A DNA stretch of 64,000 nt from Labrys wisconsinensis (GCF_030814995.1 NZ_JAUSVX010000001.1:1054001-1118000); one strand, 5' to 3'. Counted from the stretch's first letter, positions 1 to 8,617 are shown. Notes: a model not told the origin generated them from the sequence alone. Numbers and translations: made by a program.

Positions 1-144
1 GAAACGACTCGTGTCCTCGCCATCTGCCGCGTCGAATTGCTTCTCATAGATATATGGCTTTCCACGATAGTCGGCGATACCGAGCTCCGGGCCATCGTAA
101 TACTTGTTGACCGTGTGGACTCTATCCCAGGGCTCGATGCTCAT
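1..144 (-). CDS. Conserved hypothetical protein, N-terminal 48 codons only
   Basis: An open frame starts with ATG at 144 and runs leftward without a stop to base 1, so only the first 48 residues are visible and the rest lies outside the window. It opens MSIEPWDRVHTVNKYYDGPE and continues with a GIADYRGKPYIYE segment. The residue mix (W, Y and D rich, no low-complexity bias) is that of a real protein, and it resembles small conserved hypothetical proteins with a WYDGPR-GIADY opening, as I recall them. The upstream side (145-400) is non-coding on this strand. No function can be given from this fragment. Confidence 0.65.
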   Translation of the reverse strand, partial: MSIEPWDRVHTVNKYYDGPELGIADYRGKPYIYEKQFDAADGEDTSRF

Positions 145-402
145 GCCGCTGGTTTAGCCGGCTTCGTCATTCCGTTCCAGGACCCCGCGCCAACACATTC
201 GCCTCGAGGGGACTTCTCATTCCACTTTTCTTACCGTCCGGCTAAGCTGTCGATCCTCCGCGCGACTATGCTCCCGACGAGTGACTCATCCTCGCCTCGC
301 TCGCTCCGAACAAGCCCGAACATCTTCGTGGAAAGACGCGATGCCCAGTTTCTCGACCTCTTCGAGCAACTTCCTACCCGCAAGCGATGGCTGGGCCGAC
401 CG

Positions 403-840
403 ATGATGCATGTTCCTGGGTACGAAATATCGACTGATCCGGGCCGGCTCGACCGCGACATCATCCACCGTTTCCTATCCGAGGAGTCATACTGGTGCCC
501 CGGCATTCCCCGATCGGTGGTCGAGACGTCGATCGACCATTCGCTTTGCTTTGGCATCTACCATGACGGAAGGCTGGCTGGCTTCGCGCGTGTCGTCACG
601 GACCGGGCGACATTCGCCCTGGTCGCGGACGTATTCGTGCTGGAGCCTCACCGCGGCAAAGGCCTGTCGAAGTGGCTCATGCACGAAGTCACGCAGCACC
701 CGGACCTTCAAGGCCTTCGCCGGCTGTTGCTGCTCACGTCAGATGCGCATGCGCTCTACAAGCAGTTCGGCTTCGGCGAAATCGGCAACGCATGGCGTTT
801 CATGGAAATCCTCCGACCCGACGTCTACAAGCGCGCCTGA
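403..840 (+). CDS. GNAT family N-acetyltransferase
   Basis: This is a single-domain GNAT acetyltransferase of about 146 residues, expected to transfer an acetyl group from acetyl-CoA to an amine; the substrate is unknown. The frame is open from base 37, but the recognisable fold begins at the tandem ATGs at 403/406 (MMHVPGYEISTDP). The conserved parts are a beta-strand pair around GRLAGFARVVTD, the pyrophosphate-binding loop in VLEPHRGKGLSKWLM (R/Q-x-x-G-x-G/A type), and the C-terminal YKQFGF segment usual for the family. The reading upstream of 403 has no family similarity and overlaps the divergent gene at 1-144, so the longer start is rejected. It looks monocistronic. Confidence 0.82.
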   Translation: MMHVPGYEISTDPGRLDRDIIHRFLSEESYWCPGIPRSVVETSIDHSLCFGIYHDGRLAGFARVVTDRATFALVADVFVLEPHRGKGLSKWLMHEVTQHPDLQGLRRLLLLTSDAHALYKQFGFGEIGNAWRFMEILRPDVYKRA

Positions 841-969
841 TCGCCGCCAAGCGTAAGGTCCGGCAGTCCTCCCGGGATGGCTCCTGCCGCCGTGGCCGAA
901 CGCGGATCGCCAGATGCGATCTCCCCGAATTCCGGCGACAGTGCAAAGATTGCGGCCGCGTGGTGGTGA

Positions 970-1056
970 GCCGAGCCTGATGCCGAGATGTTGCAGCAGA
1001 TCCCGCTTCAGTGTGACCTGCCCTTTCATCGTGACAGTCAGTGAAGCCATGGGCAT
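970..1056 (-). pseudogene. AbrB/SpoVT-type antitoxin fragment
   Basis: Reading leftward from ATG at 1050 (or 1056) gives MASLTVTMKGQVTLKRDLLQ followed by HLGIRLG, which is the start of an AbrB-fold antitoxin (swapped-hairpin domain; the usual form is VTxKGQVTLPxxLxxxLGxxPGD). After LG the expected GDKV-like strand is missing and the frame wanders through unrelated sequence into the back of the GNAT gene, so the gene is broken by a frameshift or deletion near 970. No toxin partner is present. The rest of 841-1295 holds no other gene that I can support. Confidence 0.5.
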
Positions 1057-1295
1057 GCCCTCCGTTGAGTGAAGGGGAAGGGTATTTGAAATCTCAAATG
1101 CCACCAGGCCGTAGGCAGAGGAGGGGGTGTCCTGGTACGCGCCGCCCGGACAGCCCGGTGCGCATTCGCCCCGCACCGCGCCCTGGGCCGCTCGGCCCTG
1201 CCGCGGCGCCGGCCGTCCGGTAGAGCAGGCCTTCGCGCTTTTGCCGTATCGCTCGCAGGACACGGACCTTTCGAGCGGGTTTGTGGCCGAAGACC

Positions 1296-1694
1296 CTATG
1301 CACCACCGGGAATTCGCGCGATGACCTTGATCTCGAAGTCAAATCCGGCGAGCCAGTTCACACCGACCGCGGTCCAATTGGGGTAAGGCGGTTTGCTGAA
1401 AATCTGGTTCTTGACAGCCATGATGGTCTTGAACTGGCTCTCGGGATCCGTGTGGAACGTCGTCACATCGACGATATCGTCGAAGGTGCAGCCCGCGGCT
1501 TTCAGCGTTGCCTGCAGGTTGTCGAAGGCCCGTTGGACCTGAGCCCCGAATTCGGGTTCGGGCGTCCCGTCGGAACCGCTGCCGACCTGCCCGGAGACGA
1601 ACAGGAGATCGCCGGATCGTATCGCCGCCGAATAGCCATGGGCTTCGTAGAGAGCATGTCTGTTCGCGGGAAAGACGGCGTCGCGCTGGGCCAT
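1296..1694 (-). CDS. RidA (YjgF/YER057c/UK114) family protein
   Basis: This 132-residue protein has the length and pattern of RidA-family enamine/imine deaminases, which hydrolyse reactive 2-aminoacrylate-type intermediates, or of their non-catalytic relatives. It shows GDLLFVSGQVG near the N-terminus, a central QVQRAFDNLQATLKAAG helix, the DIVDVTTFH segment and a C-terminal NWLAGFDFEIKVIARIP strand. The start at 1694 is preferred because AGAGAG lies just upstream; an in-frame ATG at 1712 lacks a ribosome site. It is transcribed away from a TetR-type gene, and the space between them carries three copies of one palindrome, so it is probably the regulator's target. Confidence 0.85.
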   Translation of the reverse strand: MAQRDAVFPANRHALYEAHGYSAAIRSGDLLFVSGQVGSGSDGTPEPEFGAQVQRAFDNLQATLKAAGCTFDDIVDVTTFHTDPESQFKTIMAVKNQIFSKPPYPNWTAVGVNWLAGFDFEIKVIARIPGGA

Positions 1695-1772
1695 GTCTTG
1701 ATCTCTCTTCATCGTTGCGAAGCGGCATTCGATCCGCGGATCGCTGAGCTTCACACCCCGCTGCGTCATTTG

Positions 1773-1839
1773 ATATACGGTGCGTATGTGATCTAGCTGA
1801 CATACGCAGTGTATGTCAATCCATATACGTAGCGTATGT
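1773..1839. promoter_or_regulatory. Three tandem palindromic operators between RidA and TetR genes
   Basis: Three 17-bp imperfect palindromes lie at 1773-1789 (ATATACGGTGCGTATGT), 1800-1816 (ACATACGCAGTGTATGT) and 1823-1839 (ATATACGTAGCGTATGT). They share AYATACG/CGTATGT-like half-sites, with centres 27 and 23 bp apart. The last ends 17 bp before the preferred TetR start, so binding would block both divergent promoters. Assignment to the neighbouring TetR protein is inferred from position. Confidence 0.75.
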
Positions 1840-1855
1840 GAAATTGCGGGGGGCC

Positions 1856-2467
1856 ATGGCAAAGCGACGCGCCGAGACGATGGAGGAGAACCGCGCCAGG
1901 CTGATCGCCGCCGCGCGAAAGGCTTTTGCCGAAAAGGGCTACGCGGCCGCCTCGATGGACGAGCTGACGGCAGAGGCCGGCCTGACACGGGGGGCGCTCT
2001 ACCACAATTTCGGCGACAAGCGCGGACTTCTGGCCGCCGTGGTCCATCAGATCGATGCTGAAATGGCGTCGCGAGCCCAGGAAATCGGTGCGCGGGCGGA
2101 AGACGACTGGCAGGGGTTGCTGGCCGAAGGTGCGGCTTATATCGAAATGGCGCTCGACCCTGAAGTGCAGCGCATCGTGCTGCTCGATGGGCCTGCCGTC
2201 CTCGGCGACCCATCGCATTGGCCCAGCCAGAACAGTTGCCTGCAGGCGACGAGGCGCACAGCCGAGCGGCTGATCGCTCAGGGACTTCTGAAGCCGGTCG
2301 ACGCGGAAGCCGCCGCGCGACTTCTCAATGGTGCTGCGCTCAATGCGGCTCTCTGGATCGCCGCCAGTGAGGATCCGCCGGATGCCTTGCCCAGGGCCGT
2401 GGAGGCCTTCCGGTCCCTGGCCTCGGGCCTTCTTGCAAGACCGGACTCACAGCCGCGACGCCGGTGA
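1856..2467 (+). CDS. TetR/AcrR family transcriptional regulator
   Basis: This 203-residue protein has a TetR-type DNA-binding domain at residues 10-55 (ARLIAAARKAFAEKGYAAAS, then ELTAEAGLTRGALYHNFGDK) and an all-helical ligand/dimer domain with LNGAALNAALWIA toward the C-terminus. Start 1856 (ATG) follows a GGGGGG run; a GTG at 1838 would start inside the third operator. It is divergent from the RidA-family gene, and it most likely represses itself and that gene in response to an unknown small ligand. Confidence 0.88.
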   Translation: MAKRRAETMEENRARLIAAARKAFAEKGYAAASMDELTAEAGLTRGALYHNFGDKRGLLAAVVHQIDAEMASRAQEIGARAEDDWQGLLAEGAAYIEMALDPEVQRIVLLDGPAVLGDPSHWPSQNSCLQATRRTAERLIAQGLLKPVDAEAAARLLNGAALNAALWIAASEDPPDALPRAVEAFRSLASGLLARPDSQPRRR

Positions 2468-2483
2468 TCCCGAGGCATCGCTC

Positions 2484-2507
2484 GGCGGGCGCCCCGTGGC
2501 ACCCGCC
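2484..2507. terminator. Convergent terminator hairpin between TetR and DUF5060 genes
   Basis: GGCGGGCGCC (2484-2493) pairs with GGCACCCGCC (2498-2507), one G-T pair, around a 4-nt loop. It sits in the 49-bp gap between two convergent genes. There is no U-tract. Confidence 0.5.
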
Positions 2508-2516
2508 CGATACCCC

Positions 2517-4040
2517 CTAGCGCCGCGGACGGACGCGGATGGCGAGGTACGGCCGGCCCGGCAGCTCCACCGCGAAGGCCGCATCGGGCCGGCGCTGGCG
2601 CACCACGGCGCCGTGGCGGGTGGGATGGTTGGCGGGTGCGTCGACCAGCCTCGCCGGCGTCACGGTCATGGCCCAGGTGTCGATCACGTCGACCGCGTAG
2701 TCGCCGGGCTCCTGCGGCAGGCCGGGCGCCCAGATCACCGGCTGGTGCTCGCCGAGATAGATGTAGGTCACATCCCCGTCCCGCGCCCCCGAGACGCGGC
2801 TCCACGGCCAGTTCGCCGCGCCCGAGATCGGGGTGAGGCCGTGCCTCGCGTCCTCCTCCAGGAGATCGCGCAGGAAGCCGATGCGCTGCCAGGCTTCGCC
2901 GTGCAGCACGCCGCCCTTGGCCCACCACAGGATATCCTGCGGATGCATGAAGGTCTCGCCGTGGCCGGCATAGCCGCCGCGCATCAGGGTGATCCAGAAG
3001 CGGTGGACCAGCTCACGCGCCGAGATGTTGCCCCAGGACAGGAGGATGTTGCCCTCGTATTCCGGCTCGTCGTTGACCACCGGCTTGCCATAGGCCTCGC
3101 GCCAGTCCTGCGTGCGCTTCACGTCCCAGTTCTGGATGCAGACATGGCTGACCCAGGGCTTGCGATGGTCGTAATTGGCGTTGACGTCGCCGTTATGGAT
3201 CGACTTCAAGTGTCGGTAGGGATCGTTCTCCTCGATGATGTGGAAATAGCGGTCCCACTGGGCCATCGGCTTGGTGTCGAGCAGGAAGTCGTATTCGTTG
3301 GCCAGCGACCACCAGACATTGCGATAGGCGGCGAGGCGCGCGGTGAGATAGGCGACATAGCGGAAATCCTGCTCCGCGCTCATGTCGCAATAGCCCCAGC
3401 GGTCATAGGGGTGGAAGACGATGATGTCGGCCTCGATGCCGAGGTCGCGCAGGGCCCCGACCTGGGTCTCGAAATGGCGGAAGCTCTCCGGGTTCGGCCG
3501 ATCGAAGTCGAGCTCGCCCTCGGCGTCGCGCTGGAAGACGTCGTGCAGGGGCTCGTTGATGTTGAAGGGATAGTCCTTCGGGAAGACGCCCATGCGGATC
3601 TTGTTGAAGCGCGTCGCCTTCAGCGTCGCCAGGGTCTGGGCCTGCAGGTCCAGGGGCTGGTGGGTCCAGGCGTAGCAGGTGGTGCCGAAGGGCAGGTACG
3701 GCGTGCCGTCGGCATGGGCGAAGTGGAAGCGGTTGCTGACGCTGACCGGCCCATGGTTGCCCGGCCCGGGCGGCCCGGCGGTGAAGCTGCCGGTCCTGCC
3801 GTCGAGCTCGGCCGAGGACGACCGGGTGCGGAACTGCCATTCGCCCTCGCTGTCGGGCATGAACCGGATCCTGTAGGTCCCCTCGCCGTCGTAGAAGCCC
3901 GGCACCAGGACGGTGCGGCTGTTCTGGGAGAACACGGCTTCAAGCCGCACCTCGACAAAGGGGTTTCCGGTCGAGGGGCCGGCGAGGGAGGTTTCGAACA
4001 CATCCCATTTGGCGACGGTCTGGTCGGTCATGTCATACAT
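2517..4040 (-). CDS. DUF5060/DUF4038-type glycoside hydrolase-like protein
   Basis: This protein of about 507 residues has a beta-sandwich DUF5060 domain at about 1-90 (WDVFETSLAGPSTGNPFVEV, PGFYDGEGTYRIRFMPDSEG), then a (beta/alpha)8 barrel opening with ADGTPYLPFGTTCYAWTH, and a C-terminal all-beta domain. Likely acidic catalytic residues are the Glu in WSLANEYDF and the Glu pair in VVNDEPEYEG. There is no signal peptide, so it probably cleaves an imported oligosaccharide in the cytoplasm. It is the last gene of the importer operon, 18 bp after the second permease. ATG 4040 and ATG 4031 are both possible. The substrate cannot be read from the sequence. Confidence 0.82.
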   Translation of the reverse strand: MYDMTDQTVAKWDVFETSLAGPSTGNPFVEVRLEAVFSQNSRTVLVPGFYDGEGTYRIRFMPDSEGEWQFRTRSSSAELDGRTGSFTAGPPGPGNHGPVSVSNRFHFAHADGTPYLPFGTTCYAWTHQPLDLQAQTLATLKATRFNKIRMGVFPKDYPFNINEPLHDVFQRDAEGELDFDRPNPESFRHFETQVGALRDLGIEADIIVFHPYDRWGYCDMSAEQDFRYVAYLTARLAAYRNVWWSLANEYDFLLDTKPMAQWDRYFHIIEENDPYRHLKSIHNGDVNANYDHRKPWVSHVCIQNWDVKRTQDWREAYGKPVVNDEPEYEGNILLSWGNISARELVHRFWITLMRGGYAGHGETFMHPQDILWWAKGGVLHGEAWQRIGFLRDLLEEDARHGLTPISGAANWPWSRVSGARDGDVTYIYLGEHQPVIWAPGLPQEPGDYAVDVIDTWAMTVTPARLVDAPANHPTRHGAVVRQRRPDAAFAVELPGRPYLAIRVRPRR

Positions 4041-4058
4041 CCGCAATGGTCGAATGGA

Positions 4059-4934
4059 TCAGCCCTTGACCGCGCCGGAGGTGAGGCCGGACACGAAATA
4101 GCGCTGGAAGATGAGGTAAACGATCGTCGCCGGCAGCACCGTCATCACGATCGCCGCGTTGAGCTGGCCGTAGTCGCGGGAGAACTGGCCCTGGAAGGCG
4201 GAGAGGCCGAGCGGCAGGGTCCACATGTCGCGGTCCTGCAGCAGCACCAGGGCCATCGCGAATTCGTTCCAGGTGGCGACGAAGTCGAGGATCAGCAGCG
4301 CCGCCAGCACGGGCAGCGACAGCGGCAGGAAGATCTTGAGGAAGATGGTGGCGTGCGAGGCGCCGTCGATGCGGGCCGCCTCGTTGAGCTCCACCGGAAT
4401 GCCGCGGAAGAAGCCGTGCAGGATGAAGACCTGGTAGGGGATGCCGAAGGCGATATAGGGCAGGATCACGCCGGGATAGGTGTCGATCAAGTGCAGGCCG
4501 TTCACCAGGGTGAACAGCGGGGCCAGCATCACCTGGAACGGGATCATCGTGCCGAACAGCACGCCGATCAGGATGAGCTTGCCGCCGGGAATGCGCATGC
4601 AGGCGAGCGCATAGGCGGCCATGGCCGAGATCATCAGGCCGAGCGGCACCTTGACGATGGTGATGACGGCGCTGTTGAAGACCGTGGTGCCGAAGCGCCC
4701 CCGGCCCCAGGCGGCGGCATAGTTGGCGTATTGCGGATCCCTGGGCGGCGCGAAGGCGCTCGATCCCATGACCTCGGCGGTCGACTTCAGCGAGGTGAAG
4801 ACGATGAAGACGAAGGGCGCGAGCCAGACCACGGCCACCACGACCAGAGCGATCCACAGGCCGACCAGCACCCAGTCGCGGCGGGGCTGCTCGGCCTCGA
4901 AGGCCCGCGCGGCGCGATCGGCCAGCGCCGTCAT
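4059..4934 (-). CDS. Carbohydrate ABC transporter permease (MalG/UgpE type)
   Basis: This 291-residue inner-membrane protein has about six membrane helices (first at VLVGLWIALVVVAVVWLAPF). The EAA loop, which docks the ATPase, is clear: VELNEAARIDGASHATIF in the second half. It ends with FQRYFVSGLTSGAVKG, typical of MalG-type permeases. Its start ATG at 4934 overlaps the stop of the preceding permease by 4 bp (ATGA), showing translational coupling. It forms the channel of a sugar importer together with the gene at 4931-5830. Confidence 0.92.
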   Translation of the reverse strand: MTALADRAARAFEAEQPRRDWVLVGLWIALVVVAVVWLAPFVFIVFTSLKSTAEVMGSSAFAPPRDPQYANYAAAWGRGRFGTTVFNSAVITIVKVPLGLMISAMAAYALACMRIPGGKLILIGVLFGTMIPFQVMLAPLFTLVNGLHLIDTYPGVILPYIAFGIPYQVFILHGFFRGIPVELNEAARIDGASHATIFLKIFLPLSLPVLAALLILDFVATWNEFAMALVLLQDRDMWTLPLGLSAFQGQFSRDYGQLNAAIVMTVLPATIVYLIFQRYFVSGLTSGAVKG

Positions 4935-5830
4935 TCCTGGCTCTCCTCGCGCCGCTGCGTCCAGCTGAGATAGGGCACGACCACGCTGAGCGTGATCACG
5001 AGCAGCACGACGGCGATGGCGCTGCCGCGGCCGAAATCGAAGATCTGCATGGCCTGGGTGAAGGCCCAGAGCGCCAGCATCTGCGTCGCCTGCGCCGGGC
5101 CGCCGCCGGTGAGGCCGTAGACGATGTCGAACGCCTTCAGCGAGGAGATGACCGCGAGCACCAGCACGATGGTGATCGTGGTGCGCAGCGCCGGCAGCGT
5201 GACATGGCGGAACACGTCCCACCGGCCTGCCCCATCGATGCGGGCGGCCTCGATGAGCGTCTTCGGCACGCCCTGCAGCCCGGCCAGGAACAGCACCATG
5301 GAGAAGCCGGCGGACTGCCAGACATGGGCGGCGAAGGCGGAATAGAGCGCCAGATCCTTGTTGCCGAGCCAGTCCTGGATCCAGTTCGGCCGCCCCAGCG
5401 CGGTCAGGATCTGGGCGAACAGGCCGAAGAACGGGTCGTACATCCAGCGCCACATGGTGGCGACCGCGATGGGCGCGATGATGACCGGCAGGTAATAGGC
5501 GGCGCGAAGCGCGTTGCGTCCGAAGATCGGCTGGTTGAGGCCGAGGGCGAGGAGGAGGCCGATCAGCGGCGGGAAGATCAGCGACAGCGCCGTCCAGATC
5601 ACCGTGTTGCGGAAGGCGCGCCAGAACACCGGGTCGCGGGTGAAGATGTCGACATAATTGCCGACCCCGACGAATTGCCGGTTTGCGTCGAGGCCGTTCC
5701 ACTTCTGGAAGCTCAGCACCACCACGTCGATCATCGGGTAGATGGCGAAGACGAGATAGATGACGATCGCTGGCCCGAGCAGCAGCACGGCCTGCAGCCG
5801 GTCGTCCTGCATCAGGCGCTGCGGGGTCAT
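4931..5830 (-). CDS. Carbohydrate ABC transporter permease (MalF/UgpA type)
   Basis: This 299-residue protein has six predicted membrane helices, beginning with LQAVLLLGPAIVIYLVFAIY. The EAA loop is TLIEAARIDGAGRWDVFRHV. A GAGGG ribosome site precedes ATG 5830 (MTPQRLMQDDR); the longer frame to 5923 has a low-complexity start and is rejected. It is the MalF-like half of the channel, downstream of the binding-protein gene (49-bp gap) and overlapping the next permease by 4 bp. No ATPase gene is present in this operon. Confidence 0.92.
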   Translation of the reverse strand: MTPQRLMQDDRLQAVLLLGPAIVIYLVFAIYPMIDVVVLSFQKWNGLDANRQFVGVGNYVDIFTRDPVFWRAFRNTVIWTALSLIFPPLIGLLLALGLNQPIFGRNALRAAYYLPVIIAPIAVATMWRWMYDPFFGLFAQILTALGRPNWIQDWLGNKDLALYSAFAAHVWQSAGFSMVLFLAGLQGVPKTLIEAARIDGAGRWDVFRHVTLPALRTTITIVLVLAVISSLKAFDIVYGLTGGGPAQATQMLALWAFTQAMQIFDFGRGSAIAVVLLVITLSVVVPYLSWTQRREESQE

Positions 5831-5879
5831 GCCGCCGCCCTCGGCGCCCGCCGGACCCCCGCGCTGTCGAGGCCCGCCG

Positions 5880-7124
5880 TCACTTGCGGTTGCCGATGAA
5901 GGTCTGGAGCTGGGCCGCGGCATCGGCCGGGGCGAGGTTGCCGGTCGCCACCTCGTTGATCACCCGGAAATATTCGGTGGTGACGTCGAGCGGGAAGGCC
6001 TGGTCACCGTTCATGTAGACTTGCGCGTAGGTCTTGAAGATCTCGTTCCACTGCGCGTCGAGCGGCCGCAGGTTCTCGTATTTGACGTTCCGGTTGATCG
6101 AACTGGTGCTGAACTTGCCGAGCACCGCCTGCTGCACGCTCGTCGAGATGAAGGTGTCGAGGAACTTGGCGGCGAGGTCCGGCTCTTTGCTCTTGGTGCT
6201 GATATAGTGGTACTCGGCGAAGCCGTAGAGCCGCTTGGTTCCGGTCGGGAAGGGGAAGAGGCCATAGCCGTCGAGGTTGCCGGCCTCGGCGAGCTGCTGC
6301 ACCAGCCAGTCGCCCTCGAGCATCATGGCGGCGCGGCCGGCGACGAACAGGTTGAAGGACTGGTTGTTGTCGATGCCCATGAACGGCGAAAGGATGTAAT
6401 TCTTCGCCCATCTGTCGAGCTCGGCGAAGGACTGCGTCGCGCAGGGCTCTTCCTTCCAGCTCGCCGTCATGCTCATCAGCGCGTCGTGCTTCTCGACGCC
6501 GCATTTGGCCTCGAGGATCACGTCCATCAGGCGCATGACGTGCCAGTTCACCGTGCCGCCGAAGGTGATGGCGGGAATGCCGGCCGCCTTCAGCTTCTCG
6601 GCGTCGGCGACGAGCTCGTCGTAGCTCGCCGGCGTCGCGGTGATCCCGGCCTTCTCGAACAGGCTCTTGTTGTAGTAGAGCGCCTCGCCCTTGAAGGTGA
6701 AGGGCACGCCGTGCCGGCCACCGGGATAGAGCTTCGAGAAGGAGGCGGCCGCCGGCACCAGCTCGTCGTCCCACTTGTACTGCTGGTAGTACTTGTCGAG
6801 CGGCAGGCTGAGCCCGGCCTTGACATATTCGCCGCCGAGGCCGAGGCCGGCCCAGCTGAAATAGATGTCGGGGCCGCGGTCGGAGCCGGCGGCGACGCGC
6901 AGCGCGGTCTTGTGGTCGTCGACGCCGCGGGTGACGATCTCGACCTTCGTGCCGGGATTGGCCGCCTCGAAATCCCCGGCGATCTTGGCCAGCGCATCGT
7001 TCGATGCGGCGGAGCTGAAGTTCAGCGTCCACACCGTCAGCTTCTGGGCCGAGGCCGCCGAGGCGCCGGCCACGAGCGAGCCGGCCATGGCGCCGATGAG
7101 CGCAGTCTTCAGGATCGCAGTCAC
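5880..7124 (-). CDS. Extracellular solute-binding protein, family 1 (sugar ABC importer)
   Basis: This 414-residue periplasmic binding protein has a Sec signal peptide (LIGAMAGSLVAGASAASAQ, cleavage near residue 26). The mature part begins KLTVWTLNF and has the family-1 layout, with a domain swap around NKSLFEKAGITATP and a large C-lobe rich in aromatics (WTLNF, YHYIS). It is the first gene of the importer/hydrolase operon, as expected for the component made in excess. The ligand is unknown; the downstream hydrolase suggests an oligosaccharide or glycoside. Confidence 0.92.
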   Translation of the reverse strand: MTAILKTALIGAMAGSLVAGASAASAQKLTVWTLNFSSAASNDALAKIAGDFEAANPGTKVEIVTRGVDDHKTALRVAAGSDRGPDIYFSWAGLGLGGEYVKAGLSLPLDKYYQQYKWDDELVPAAASFSKLYPGGRHGVPFTFKGEALYYNKSLFEKAGITATPASYDELVADAEKLKAAGIPAITFGGTVNWHVMRLMDVILEAKCGVEKHDALMSMTASWKEEPCATQSFAELDRWAKNYILSPFMGIDNNQSFNLFVAGRAAMMLEGDWLVQQLAEAGNLDGYGLFPFPTGTKRLYGFAEYHYISTKSKEPDLAAKFLDTFISTSVQQAVLGKFSTSSINRNVKYENLRPLDAQWNEIFKTYAQVYMNGDQAFPLDVTTEYFRVINEVATGNLAPADAAAQLQTFIGNRK

Positions 7125-7420
7125 GGCTTCCGCCCCCTTCGATGTGCTTGTTGTGATTGGCCCCTATAGTGCTTTCGGAGCGCGGGCTGTCAAGATCGAA
7201 ATATGTCGCCGGTGACAGAACTCATCCGCCACCCTCTCTATTCACGCCGTCGGAATTCCGATCGAAGCCGGAAGCGACCGGGATCCCCGCGCGGGTTCTG
7301 CCACCCGACAGAGGATTTTACGTCGGTGACGACAAAATTCTTATCATCGCGACGGCGCTATGATCTGATGGGCAAGCGCGCTACCGATGGGCTGGCCCCA
7401 TCCAAACGGACCCGACGACA
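7125..7420. promoter_or_regulatory. Divergent control region between binding-protein operon and ROK regulator
   Basis: This 296-bp non-coding region holds two dyads. TGTCGCCGGTGACA at 7204-7217 is palindromic with one inner mismatch. At 7314-7338 a CGTC-GGT-GACG core is flanked by TTTT and AAAA runs, in the style of an ROK operator. Either could bind the ROK protein encoded at 7421. No clear -35/-10 pair could be assigned. Confidence 0.35.
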
Positions 7421-8617
7421 GTGGCCAATATGCAGAGCGAAGGCCTCAGGGGCCTCCTGATCGAGCGCGAGACGGATTCGCCGGTGGCGCGGGTGGTGCG
7501 CGCCCTGAGCGGCCACGGCGCGGTCTCGACGGCGCAGATCGCCCGGACGACGGGCCTGGCGCGCTCGACCGTCTCCACCATCCTCACCGACCTCAGGCGC
7601 TCAAGCCTGGTGATCGAGGTGGAGGCCCGCAGCCTCGGCATCGGCCGGCCCGCCCTGGCCCACTCGCTCAATCCGGAGGCCGGCACCTGCGCCGGCATCC
7701 TGCTCGGACTCGGCGAGATCCGCATCATCCTCGCCGACGTCGCCCACAACGTCATCTCCGACGTCTCGATTCCGGTGGAGCGCGACTATGCGCCGGAGCG
7801 GGCGACGCGGGTGATCAAGCACACGCTCGGCAGCCTCTATCGCGAGCACAGCCTGCCGCTCGCCGGCCTGCTCGGCGTCGGCCTCGCCGTCTCCGGCCCG
7901 CTGGCGCCGGACGGACGGATCATGCGCGCCTCGATGCTGCCGACCTGGGGCGGCGTCGATCTCAAGTCGACCTTCCAGCCCCTCCTGGAGAAGCCGATCT
8001 TCGCCGACAACGAGAGCAATTGCGCCGCCCTCGCCGAGATGATGTGGGGCGCCGCCGTCGGCAGCGACGATTTCGTGCTGTTCAAGCTCGACCTCGGCGT
8101 CGGCGGCGCCATCGTCGCCAACGGCCGGGTGCTGACCGGCGCGGCCGGCAGCGCCGGCGAGTTCGGCCATATGACGCTCGACCCGCACGGCGAGCTCTGC
8201 CGCTGCGGCAATCGCGGCTGCCTGGAGCTCTCCGTCAGCGCCGCCGCCGTCCTCGGCCTCGCCGAGCGCCGCCTCGGCCGGGCAACCACGCTGCCCGAGG
8301 TGATCAGGGGCGCCCAAACCGGCGACGTCGGTTTCCGCCGCCTCCTGCAGGATGCCGGCGAGGCCGCCGGCCGCGGCCTCGGCATCATCGGCACCATCGT
8401 CAATCCCGGCCTCTTCGTCATCAGCGGCGGCCTCGCCGCCGCCGGCGAGATCCTGCTCGAGCCGCTGCGGGCGAGCTACGAGAAGCACACGCTGGTGAAG
8501 CGGGACGACCTGGACGAGGCGCAGGCGCCGCGCTTCACGGTGGGGCGGTTCCTCGACAATGACAGCTGCATGGGCGCGGTGGGCCTGGTGCTGCGCCACC
8601 ATGGGCGGCTGGTGTAG
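7421..8617 (+). CDS. ROK family transcriptional regulator
   Basis: This 398-residue protein has an N-terminal winged helix at about 25-85 (VSTAQIARTTGLARSTVSTI) joined to a sugar-kinase-like ROK domain. The ROK signature is present: LDLGVGGAIVANG, GSAGEFGHMTL and the zinc-type cysteine cluster CRCGNRGCLE. The start is a GTG at 7421, with an ATG alternative at 7430. It is divergent from the 2.5-7.1 kb importer operon and is most likely its sugar-responsive repressor. Kinase activity is not expected in helix-turn-helix members of this family. Confidence 0.9.
   Translation: MANMQSEGLRGLLIERETDSPVARVVRALSGHGAVSTAQIARTTGLARSTVSTILTDLRRSSLVIEVEARSLGIGRPALAHSLNPEAGTCAGILLGLGEIRIILADVAHNVISDVSIPVERDYAPERATRVIKHTLGSLYREHSLPLAGLLGVGLAVSGPLAPDGRIMRASMLPTWGGVDLKSTFQPLLEKPIFADNESNCAALAEMMWGAAVGSDDFVLFKLDLGVGGAIVANGRVLTGAAGSAGEFGHMTLDPHGELCRCGNRGCLELSVSAAAVLGLAERRLGRATTLPEVIRGAQTGDVGFRRLLQDAGEAAGRGLGIIGTIVNPGLFVISGGLAAAGEILLEPLRASYEKHTLVKRDDLDEAQAPRFTVGRFLDNDSCMGAVGLVLRHHGRLV

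Noticed and set aside
2328-4973. An 881-codon plus-strand open frame
   Set aside because: It is antisense to the DUF5060 gene and permease; composition is the V/D/R/G bias of reversed GC-rich coding DNA and no domain is visible.
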